64,000 bases of DNA from CBDEGK01 sp965237855 (GTDB lineage: Bacteria > Pseudomonadota > Gammaproteobacteria > Pseudomonadales > Halieaceae). The notes under the pieces are model-generated. The model did not search any database. It was not told where the DNA came from and worked only from the letters and a program-made list of their open reading frames with translations. The DNA is taken from the NCBI GenBank assembly GCA_965237855.1, contig CBDEGK010000001.1, forward strand, positions 310,001 through 374,000, given 5' to 3'. Below, one piece after another: positions 8,789 through 15,991 of this stretch. The translations under genes were made by a program, and so were the position numbers. Within the stretch, counting starts at the first letter, position 1, and each line of letters opens with the position of its first letter.

Positions 8789-9054
8789 GCACGCCAATAC
8801 CGGCTCCGGGAAACTCCCCCAGGTAGCTGTCTTTTGCCTCGAGCAGTTCGTGGATGAGAGCCAATACTGATCAGGCATGGGTGCCAGCTCGTCACTGTCG
8901 CTCATACTGGGGCCCTTTTAACTCGGTAAACACGCGATGGGCTTTCTCCACCGCTCGCTTAAAGCATGCCACATATTGATAGATATGGCTCGGCGCAGGA
9001 TTTTCGCCGTATCTTGAGTATGATGTGGGCTTGGCAGTCGACGGGAGATCATTC

Positions 9055-9750
9055 ATGGCTCTGAAAGTAATCGGCGCCGGTCTTGGCAGAACAGGCACCA
9101 TGTCACTTATGGCGGCCCTTGAGCAGCTGGGATTTGAGAAATGTCATCACATGCAATATGTGGCGCGTGATAAGCGCCAGGTTGATTTTTGGCATGACAT
9201 CGCCATGGGTGGCGTGCCCGACTGGGACGCCGTGTTCGCCGGTTTTCAGGCTAGCTGTGATTTCCCAGCCTGTGTGTATTGGGAAGAGCTGTGTGGGCAA
9301 TATCCGGATGCGCGGGTGATACTCACCAGTCGTGATGCTGAGCGTTGGTATCAGAGCACCTTCGAGACAATTTACCAAATGCAGTTTGCAATGCCGGGCT
9401 GGGTAAAGCTGTTGCTGCCGCGGGTCGGGAAAATGTTCCAGTTTATTGTCAAATTAGTTTGGGACGATTTCTTTGAAGGCAAGTTCGCTGACAAAGATTA
9501 CGCCATACGGCGATACCAACAGCACAACCAGCATGTCAGGGAGGTTGTGCCTGCTGACAAATTGCTGGAATTTTTCCCATCGGATGGATGGGAACCGCTG
9601 TGTCGGTTTCTGGAAGTGCCAGTACCCGAGGGGCCTTTTCCAAACCTGAATGATGGAGCTCGCATCAAGAGGGCAGTCAGTGTACTTCGAATTCTCAAGT
9701 GGATGCCGGTTGCGCTCGCTGTAGTTGTGCCCTTGTCGCTGATTTTCTAG
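9055..9750 (+). CDS. Sulfotransferase-family protein
   Basis: This 231-residue P-loop protein resembles the Sulfotransfer_4 family. The N terminus has GAGLGRTGTMSL, equivalent to the 5'-PSB loop that binds the PAPS phosphosulfate, and VILTSRDAERWYQS at about residue 83 corresponds to the 3'-phosphate binding strand (T-x-R-D). The C terminus ends in a hydrophobic stretch of about 17 residues that may anchor it to the membrane. I chose ATG 9055, which follows GGGAGAT, over an in-frame TTG at 9025. The acceptor substrate is unknown and no pathway partner is next to it. Confidence 0.78.
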   Translation: MALKVIGAGLGRTGTMSLMAALEQLGFEKCHHMQYVARDKRQVDFWHDIAMGGVPDWDAVFAGFQASCDFPACVYWEELCGQYPDARVILTSRDAERWYQSTFETIYQMQFAMPGWVKLLLPRVGKMFQFIVKLVWDDFFEGKFADKDYAIRRYQQHNQHVREVVPADKLLEFFPSDGWEPLCRFLEVPVPEGPFPNLNDGARIKRAVSVLRILKWMPVALAVVVPLSLIF

Positions 9751-9791
9751 TGTTACCGAAGGCAATACAGAGGGGCTCCGCGAAATATTTG

Positions 9792-9834
9792 TTGACCTGC
9801 GCGATAGATTGACTAATACTTGATCTCTCAAGTA
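9792..9834 (+). promoter_or_regulatory. Promoter and inverted-repeat operator of the MarR gene
   Basis: A TTGACC -35 at 9792 and TAATAC -10 at 9814 are spaced by 16 bases. A perfect 7-bp inverted repeat, TACTTGA-TCTC-TCAAGTA, at 9817-9834 covers the -10 to +1 area directly before the MarR-type gene. MarR dimers bind such short palindromes and commonly repress their own promoter, so this is a candidate autoregulatory operator. Confidence 0.5.
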
Positions 9835-9850
9835 TATGGAAACTAAGTTG

Positions 9851-10273
9851 ATGAACCCTCACACAACGGAAACTATAATTACCCTGTGGGCGAGTAGTAC
9901 GTCTATCTTTCGTGATATTGATATTGGCCTCGGAACTATTCATGGCATTGGTCTTAGCGAATACATGGTCTTGCACCGACTAATGAATTCGGCAAACAAA
10001 TCTATGAGACGTATAGACCTGGCGAAAGGGATTGGACGCACCGCATCCGGTGTTACCCGAATGCTGATGCCAATGCAGAAAATAGGACTGGTAAAAAAAG
10101 AAAGTAACGCCCGCGATGCCCGTGTCAGCCTGGTGAAAATTACAGCTGCCGGGGAGAAAATCTATGGGGATGCCTCTACCACTCTTGCGCAGCGTTCCTC
10201 GCACCTGTTGCGCCACCTGGGAGAGAAAGATGTCGGGAAGCTATTGAAACTGTTGCAAACCATTGCGGCCTGA
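9851..10273 (+). CDS. MarR-family transcriptional regulator
   Basis: This winged helix-turn-helix protein of about 140 residues has the MarR layout: an N-terminal dimerisation helix, an HTH around the segment RIDLAKGIGRTASGVTRML, and a wing with KKESNARDARVSLVKIT that carries the conserved D-x-R. MarR proteins sense small lipophilic ligands and release DNA. Two in-frame ATGs exist, 9836 and 9851. The second is preferred because the first would lie almost at the predicted transcription start and has no ribosome site. The target could be its own gene or the sulfotransferase upstream; no divergent partner is present. Confidence 0.82.
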   Translation: MNPHTTETIITLWASSTSIFRDIDIGLGTIHGIGLSEYMVLHRLMNSANKSMRRIDLAKGIGRTASGVTRMLMPMQKIGLVKKESNARDARVSLVKITAAGEKIYGDASTTLAQRSSHLLRHLGEKDVGKLLKLLQTIAA

Positions 10274-10390
10274 AGTTATGGCGCAACAACGTAACGGATG
10301 CGGCCGTCGTCCTCTCCAGCGGTTACAACCAACAGGATGCCACCCAGCAGTTTACCGGCAAGGGCCTGGCGGGCTTTATCCAAAACCCCA

Positions 10391-10855
10391 TTAGGCGCGC
10401 CGTACTTCTGCTTGGAAGCAGCCAAATCGCGATCGTATATGCACGTAGCTGACCTCCGGGTCTTGCAGGATCGTCTCGCAGGTTTGACGTAAGTCAGGGC
10501 CTGCAACGACTTGCCCGGTGTCGTAACAAATCCAGTTGCGCTCGTCGTAGCCACGCACCATGGCGGGATCGATAGAGCCGAACCAATCCGGCATTTCCCG
10601 ACTCTGGTAGTGCCCGCAGGCATCTCTGTGTAGGAAGATAGGGCCTCGTTCCGCATAGGGCTGCGGCATTTCGAAGGGACTGTAGCTGAGAATCATGAGC
10701 TCTTCTCCCTCGGCAACCAGGCCCAGACAGTGCCGGCAGGGGTTGCCTGTCCCCTCGGCTGTTTCAACCTGTGCCCTTTGACCATTGGCGTCGGGGCCAC
10801 CGGCCTGAACCTGCCGAACCCAATCTGTGCTGATGCCCTGTATATGAAGTTCCAT
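10391..10855 (-). CDS. DUF1203-family protein
   Basis: This 154-residue soluble protein ends in the family-specific segment YVHIRSRFGCFQAEVRR, which identifies it as DUF1203. It also contains GNPCRHCLG near residue 37 (a CxxC pair) and LSYSPFEMPQPYAERGPIF, both typical of the family. No biochemical function is established for DUF1203. It sits between the MarR gene and the protease with no operon partner. About 115 bases of downstream sequence (10276-10390) show a short open frame without a recognisable family. Confidence 0.75.
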   Translation of the reverse strand: MELHIQGISTDWVRQVQAGGPDANGQRAQVETAEGTGNPCRHCLGLVAEGEELMILSYSPFEMPQPYAERGPIFLHRDACGHYQSREMPDWFGSIDPAMVRGYDERNWICYDTGQVVAGPDLRQTCETILQDPEVSYVHIRSRFGCFQAEVRRA

Positions 10856-10970
10856 ACCGCTCTCCTGTTGTGTAGATCTGGTGGTGTGAGTCTAAGCACC
10901 TATTCAACAACAATATGCTTGCGCACTCTGGCCAGAAACGGCCCTGGCATTCTGGGTTAGACTCAGCCTG

Positions 10971-11933
10971 ATGAAGATGGCCATCCTGCTCTTTTGCCTT
11001 TTCGGTGCCATGGGTTTCGCTACCATGGGTATCGCGGCGGACCCTCGCCAGCGGTTCGGCCCAGACTCACCGCAATGGTTGGAGGCGGTTGGCACGATTC
11101 GCAATGAATACGTGTGGCAGGAAAATCCCGACGAGCTGCAGCAGTGCACAGCCAGCCTGGTAGCGGGCAAGGCCTCGACAAATTCGATGATCATTGTCAG
11201 CGCCGGCCACTGCGTGCAGGGTTGGGTTCGGAAGAAGCGCGATGCGGAAGGTCGGCCGCTTGAGCCCATCCAATACGAATATGAGCGGGTGCAGTCACCA
11301 ATGCGGGTTCGCTTTACCCGGCGGGATGGCACCCCGGTTGTCGCAGAAGTAGCGGAAGTTTTGCTGGAACGGTACGGCCAGAGCGATGGTGCGGACTACG
11401 CCGTGATGCGCCTGACGGCCCCCGTGCTGTCGAATGAGATTCAACCTCTTGTGATATCCGACCTGCCTTTTGCGGCCAGTGTTCATTCCGACTACGGCTT
11501 GCTGGAATATGAACTCCGCAATTTGCCGAGCCGTTCTCAGATCCGTCGCGCCTACTGGGAGGTGGCAAAGCTGACGGCAGTCGCCTACAGGAAGCGGTTT
11601 GGCCATCCCAAGCCCTTTGGCACCATGGCTGGCTATTCAGCCGACAATGATCCCAATCTGGGTGATGGCGGCAAGAATCTGACTTACGATGACAACTGCG
11701 ACTTCATAGATGGCCATCGTGGCTTGCAGACAGTGGTGTGGTGCACGGCATACCCGGGCGCGAGCGGTGGGCCTTTCGTCCTGACGCTGGAGCGTGGCAA
11801 GGGACTGGAGCACCTGTTGGTGGGGATTCTCAGCGGCGGACAAGGCGTTATCCACGGGCAGTTGCGGATGATTCCCGTGGATACTCCCGCGCTTCATACG
11901 GCCCTGACTGAGGCCTTTGAAAAATACCATTGA
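10971..11933 (+). CDS. Secreted trypsin-like serine protease
   Basis: This 320-residue protein has an N-terminal signal peptide (hydrophobic stretch 4-22, cleavage near AA-DP), so it is exported. The chymotrypsin-fold triad is readable: His80 in VSAGHCV, Asp142 in ADYAVMRL and Ser265 in YPGASGGPF. Cys residues at 59 and 81 could form the usual disulfide around the catalytic His. It would cleave proteins in the periplasm or outside the cell. An insertion between the Asp and Ser segments (about 190-250) is longer than in simple trypsins. The gene is monocistronic. Confidence 0.85.
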   Translation: MKMAILLFCLFGAMGFATMGIAADPRQRFGPDSPQWLEAVGTIRNEYVWQENPDELQQCTASLVAGKASTNSMIIVSAGHCVQGWVRKKRDAEGRPLEPIQYEYERVQSPMRVRFTRRDGTPVVAEVAEVLLERYGQSDGADYAVMRLTAPVLSNEIQPLVISDLPFAASVHSDYGLLEYELRNLPSRSQIRRAYWEVAKLTAVAYRKRFGHPKPFGTMAGYSADNDPNLGDGGKNLTYDDNCDFIDGHRGLQTVVWCTAYPGASGGPFVLTLERGKGLEHLLVGILSGGQGVIHGQLRMIPVDTPALHTALTEAFEKYH

Positions 11934-12215
11934 GGCGGAGGTCGGTGGGGCCCCAGGTTCTATAGAAGAGGCTCATGATAGTTATTAATTCTTTTTAAAT
12001 ACAAATAGATACGAGTAATATCTAAAGTATAACTAGATATAAATAATGCCGCATCGAATGGCAACCTCTAGTGACGCGCCACGTGGAGCATTGGGGGATT
12101 AGGAAGCGATTGGCAGTTCGGTACTCCCTGATATCAGGCCCGAAATTCAAGAATTCGCCGAGAGTCCCTGCATCGGCTAGGCTAGCTGTTGTTGAATAAA
12201 CAGCTGGAGAGAACA
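11934..12215. other. AT-rich intergenic region
   Basis: This is 282 bases without a convincing gene. The part from about 11978 to 12045 is strikingly AT-rich compared with its neighbours, and contains TTTTTAAAT and repeated ATAGATA/TAGATAT-like motifs. It may hold the promoter of the SDR gene; I cannot fix a -35/-10 pair. A GGAGAG ribosome site at 12205-12210 belongs to the SDR start. Confidence 0.4.
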
Positions 12216-13061
12216 TTGAAACCTGAAGAGCTATTACTCACAGGAAAGACTGCCCTGGTCACTGGCGCAGGTCGCGGCATTGGCTTTGCCATCGCTGAAA
12301 CCCTCGCCAATTTCAAGGCTTCGGTGATCCTGGTGGATAAAGACCAGGCGTTGCTGGATAGCGCCGTTGAAAGAATCGACGGCGATGTGCAGGCACACTG
12401 TGTCGACGTCACCAATTCGGCGGCGGTAAAGGCCCTGGCCGAGGACATCAGCGCAAAGGGGGAGGGGCTGGATATCCTGGTGAATAATGTCGGCGACCAC
12501 CTCAACCTGATCAAGCCCTTCCTGGATACGGAGGAAGCCGAGTGGGATAGCATCTACGATATCAATCTCAAACACATCTTCCTCTGTGTTCATGCCTTCG
12601 CACCGATCATGCGGGATGCGGGCAAGGGCGGCAGTATTATCAATATCTCATCGATTGAGGGGTATAGGGCCATTCCTACCTGTGCCACCTACGGTGCCAT
12701 GAAAACCGCGATCTCGGGATTTGTTCGTAGCCTGGCCATGGAACTGGCGCCCTACAAGATCCGGGTAAACGCGGTGGCGCCAGAGACTACGGAGACAGAG
12801 CAGGTCAATCCGCGGGATTTCACCCACCCCCAGTACATGGAGCACTGGGAAGTCTGGAACCCACTCAGCCGTTGGGGTCAGCCTCAAGACACCGCCAGTG
12901 CGGTGTACTATCTGGCCAGCGATTTGTCGGAATGGGTGACCGGTACGACTATGCATGTGGATGGCGGCGCCCTGGCTGCGGGGGGCTGGTATCGTATGCC
13001 CGGTGAGAAGCAGCGCTGGACCCTGGCGCCAGTGATCCAGGATAGTGGTTTTATTTACTAG
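12216..13061 (+). CDS. Short-chain dehydrogenase/reductase
   Basis: This NAD(P)-dependent oxidoreductase of the classical SDR type has about 281 residues. The cofactor loop is TGAGRGIG, NNVG follows strand 4, and the catalytic Ser is in SSIEGY with YGAMK as the Tyr-x-x-x-Lys pair. The C-terminal WVTGTTMHVDGGA is the usual family ending and is followed by an extra tail of about 30 residues. I chose TTG 12216 because GGAGAG precedes it; an upstream in-frame TTG at 12189 has no such site. It lies nine bases before the DUF3604 gene, so the two probably formed one transcript. The substrate is unknown. Confidence 0.87.
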   Translation: MKPEELLLTGKTALVTGAGRGIGFAIAETLANFKASVILVDKDQALLDSAVERIDGDVQAHCVDVTNSAAVKALAEDISAKGEGLDILVNNVGDHLNLIKPFLDTEEAEWDSIYDINLKHIFLCVHAFAPIMRDAGKGGSIINISSIEGYRAIPTCATYGAMKTAISGFVRSLAMELAPYKIRVNAVAPETTETEQVNPRDFTHPQYMEHWEVWNPLSRWGQPQDTASAVYYLASDLSEWVTGTTMHVDGGALAAGGWYRMPGEKQRWTLAPVIQDSGFIY

Positions 13062-13772
13062 GACGATTTATGAGTTATCGATTTTTACCCTTGGTGTTGG
13101 CTGGGCTTGTTGCCTGTAGCCCGGTTGAAGACCCCAGCTTGTTTCCCGAATACAAAGCTAGCGAGGCACAACCACCACCAGCAAAGGAGGCGGTTGTATT
13201 CAACGAGAACCGCAATCTTATGTGGGGCGACCTGCATATTCACACCAGTTTTTCGACAGACGCCTACACCATGGGGGTACGCACCACGCCCGAAGATGCC
13301 TATACCTTTACCCGCGGTGGCACTATTGCCCACGGTGCTGGTTATCCGATCAGGATTAACAAGCCGCTGGATTTTGCCGCGGTGACAGACCACGCCGAAT
13401 ACCTGGGAGTGATTCGCCAGGCCAATTTGGGTTTGCCACTGGAAACCAAGTCCCTGCGCGAGCGGTTGCTAGAAGACGGCCCGTTGTCATTTACCCTGGC
13501 ACAGATGAGGACCACCCTGCGCATCAGTGGTGGCGATCTGACGGCGGAGGGGATTGAAAACCCCGAGGTCTATTCACTCGATGCATGGAAGATCACCCAG
13601 CAAACGGCCCAGCGCCACTACCAGCCCGGTGTGTTTACGACCTTTGTTGCCTATGAATGGACTTCCATGCCCGGCAACCAGAACCTGCATGTCAACAGCA
13701 GTCCAAATCTGACCCACCTTGCCGTGCTAATCAGCAATTTAAAATTGACCCACCCTCAGCGTTTTCTTTCCG

Positions 13773-14558
13773 TTATTTAACCAATGATTGGCTTGCTGCC
13801 GGGACGATACCGGCCGCTTTCTTTCCCTTGAGTCGGTAGCTGCTCCCCGATATCTGGACGATATGTGCATGGTGTAACAATCTGTCGAGTAAAGCCGCGG
13901 TTAAGGTCTGATCATCAGCAAACGCAGTAGACCATTGCGAGAATGGCAAGTTGCTGGTCACAATGACACTGCTTTGCTCATAACGTTTAGCAATGACATT
14001 AAAAAACAGATTGGCTTCTTCCCGGCCAAATGGCAGATAACCTATTTCATCAATTATGAGCAACTTAGGTGCCTGGATACTTCGTTTGAGGTAAGACTCT
14101 AGTCGGTCCTGCTTTTTTGCGGTGGCCAGTTGCAGCATGAGATCCGCCGCCGTAATGAAGCGTGTTTTGATCCCATTCATGACCGCCTGGTATGCCAGGC
14201 TGATCGCCAGGTGGCTTTTACCGACACCACTGGGTCCAAGCAGCACGATATTCTCTGCACGCTCGATGAAGGCCAAACTGGTTAATTCCTGGAGTTGCCT
14301 GCGCGGTGCACCGGTGGCGAACTTGAAGTCATAGTCTTCAAAACGCTTGACGGACGGCAACCCTGCAAACCTCAGCAAAGTCTCGCGGGTGCGGAGCATC
14401 CTGGCGTCTATCTCAACCCGCAGTAGCTGCTCAAGAAAGTCAGCCAGTGATGACTCGTCACCGGAGGCCCTGTCAGCGATAGCGGACCATTCCAATGCCA
14501 CAGCACCGAGTTTAAGCACTTCGCAGGCTTGCTGCACTCTTTCCATCTGCAGGTTCAT
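13773..14558 (-). CDS. istB: IstB transposition helper ATPase (copy 1)
   Basis: This 261-residue AAA+ ATPase of the IS21 helper type resembles DnaC. Walker A is GPSGVGKS at 108-115 and Walker B LLIIDE at 166-171. IstB oligomerises on target DNA and activates the IstA transposase. The start overlaps the istA stop by four bases (ATGA), the usual coupling in IS21. The protein is identical to the second copy at 59807-60592. Confidence 0.95.
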   Translation of the reverse strand: MNLQMERVQQACEVLKLGAVALEWSAIADRASGDESSLADFLEQLLRVEIDARMLRTRETLLRFAGLPSVKRFEDYDFKFATGAPRRQLQELTSLAFIERAENIVLLGPSGVGKSHLAISLAYQAVMNGIKTRFITAADLMLQLATAKKQDRLESYLKRSIQAPKLLIIDEIGYLPFGREEANLFFNVIAKRYEQSSVIVTSNLPFSQWSTAFADDQTLTAALLDRLLHHAHIVQISGSSYRLKGKKAAGIVPAASQSLVK

Positions 14559-15577
14559 ACAGCAACTCCCAGCAGCTGGTCATAGGTACTCAGCGGATGC
14601 TGGAGACTTTCGATCGGGAGTGCCTGGGCATTGCTTCGCGGTTTGTCCTGAGCCACCAAGCGCTGCGCCAAAGGCAGCGGCATGAGGCTTAATCGCTCAT
14701 GATCGAGCAATACCTGCGGCTTTTGGCCTGTTGTCCCGTGAATTCGCTGATGTGCAATGTCAGCGAGCCAATGACCCACCTGCCCATTGGCTACCTCCAC
14801 GTCCAGCGCCAGCCCGGATTGCTTCAGTGACGCGGCCAGTGGTGTGATAAAACTACCTTTAAGATAACCGTTGAATCGCTCGACTTTGCCCTTGGTCTTA
14901 GCACGGTAGGGCCGACAGGCGCGCAATCTAAAACCATTATCACGAGCCATGTTCAACAAACTGGCGTTCCACCGATGTTTCCCGGCACCAAAGGCGTCTC
15001 GCTCAATCATGATGCACTTGGCATTATCGAATAGCAGTTCCTCAGGCACGCCTCCAAAGTAGTGTAACGCACCTTCAATACCCGCTAACCAATCCTCCTG
15101 CCGTTCGTATTGACTGAATCGTACGTAGGTTGCTCGACTGTATCCCAGGGTGGCAACGAAGGCCTTAAGCCTATTTCTGCCTCGCCGAATCGTCGTGAAA
15201 TCTACCTGTAACTGCTGGCCAGGCGGTGTCTCAAAGCGAACGACTGGATCTTTCGCCTTCGGCTTAAATTGTCGGAGATAATCTCTCAGAATACCTTCTT
15301 TGCCTTGGTAGCCTCGCGCCAGAATCTCTCGAAACAAGACTGTCGCCGGTATCCAATAGGGTTTCGCTGCCTCGATACGCTCTCCTAAATAGGGTTTGAA
15401 CGAGTCCAGTTTAGACGGCCTTTTCTCGCGCTGAGAATAGCGAGGTGTTTTGGCAGCATCGCGCAGATAACGACGTACGGTATTGCGTGATAGGTTCATT
15501 TCTTTGGCGATACTGCGGATGCTCGTCCCTTGTCGATGTAAAACGTGTATGTCCACTAATTGCTCCTGATTCAACAT
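14555..15577 (-). CDS. istA: IstA transposase (copy 1)
   Basis: This 340-residue DDE transposase has an N-terminal helix-turn-helix (IRSIAKEMNLSRNTVRRYL, about 20-38). The catalytic core has Asp126 in QLQVDFT, Asp184 in LLFDNAK and Glu233 in KGKVERFNG. It is short compared with IstA proteins of 390-500 residues from some IS21 groups, but all three catalytic residues are present. The start ATG lies about 105 bases inside the element end. It is identical to the copy at 58788-59810. Confidence 0.95.
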   Translation of the reverse strand: MLNQEQLVDIHVLHRQGTSIRSIAKEMNLSRNTVRRYLRDAAKTPRYSQREKRPSKLDSFKPYLGERIEAAKPYWIPATVLFREILARGYQGKEGILRDYLRQFKPKAKDPVVRFETPPGQQLQVDFTTIRRGRNRLKAFVATLGYSRATYVRFSQYERQEDWLAGIEGALHYFGGVPEELLFDNAKCIMIERDAFGAGKHRWNASLLNMARDNGFRLRACRPYRAKTKGKVERFNGYLKGSFITPLAASLKQSGLALDVEVANGQVGHWLADIAHQRIHGTTGQKPQVLLDHERLSLMPLPLAQRLVAQDKPRSNAQALPIESLQHPLSTYDQLLGVAV

Positions 15578-15867
15578 CTCATTTACACCGCCTCTCTCTT
15601 GATTGAAATTGGCGGTAATTGTGCCTCAGGTGGGTCAGTTTTAAATTGTCGCTAGTGGGTCAGTTTTACACTGCTGGTGACACCTGCATCGCAATGTTAT
15701 CTACCGAGACCTTAAGGTGCCCGAACTTCCTTACAGCTCGCTAGACTCAGATAACCCAGAAGATCTTTGGGACGAATTGGATCGCCAACGCGAGCAGGGC
15801 ATGCAGGTGTTTGCCATTCCCCACAACGGCAATGTCAGCAATGGTCTTATGTATGACGCGGTAACAT

Positions 15868-15907
15868 GGCCCAGTGCCCACGAAGCTGTGCAAATCGGCC
15901 AGATTTT
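15868..15907 (+). repeat. Left terminal inverted repeat of the Tn3-family element
   Basis: This 40-bp end is the exact reverse complement of 19618-19657. The similarity continues a few bases inward with two mismatches. It is the binding site of the transposase. Confidence 0.95.
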
Positions 15908-15950
15908 CAGTCAGTGCTTGTTTTAGTCGTTGGATTCCATTTACAATATG

Positions 15951-15968
15951 TTCCGTATATATAATCCG
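15951..15968 (+). promoter_or_regulatory. Res-like AT palindrome before tnpA
   Basis: TTCCGTATATATAATCCG lies 24 bases before the tnpA start and nearly matches TTCCGAATATATATTCCG found before tnpR. The shared shape, TTCCG arms around an AT core, suggests a binding site used at both promoters, most simply for the resolvase acting as repressor. Confidence 0.4.
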
Positions 15969-15991
15969 TAATAATAAAACGGGAATCGTGA

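Larger units (their letters stand above)
13690..15682 (-). mobile_element. IS21-family insertion sequence, copy 1
   Basis: The element is 1993 bp with imperfect terminal inverted repeats of about 26 bp that begin TGTCAACAGCAGT on one end and TGTCACCAGCAGT on the other. It is flanked by a 6-bp target duplication CCTGCA (13684-13689 and 15683-15688). Several internal CTGACCCAC repeats near both ends are the multiple terminal repeats typical of IS21 elements. It carries istA and istB on the minus strand and interrupts the DUF3604 gene. A second copy of the same length with identical proteins lies at 58683-60675 in the opposite orientation. Confidence 0.95.

Noticed and set aside
8766..8905. Possible decayed small gene on the minus strand between the alkD-like and sulfotransferase genes (ATG 8905, then HELLEAKDSYLGEFPG in another frame)
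   Set aside because: It needs a frameshift to be read and matches no family I can name; too weak for a feature.
10276..10390. Short open frame downstream of DUF1203 on the minus strand with a C-terminal segment EDDGRIRYVVAP
   Set aside because: It looks slightly like the end of a PQQ-dependent sugar dehydrogenase, but only about 35 residues are involved and the rest of the frame is a shadow of DUF1203.
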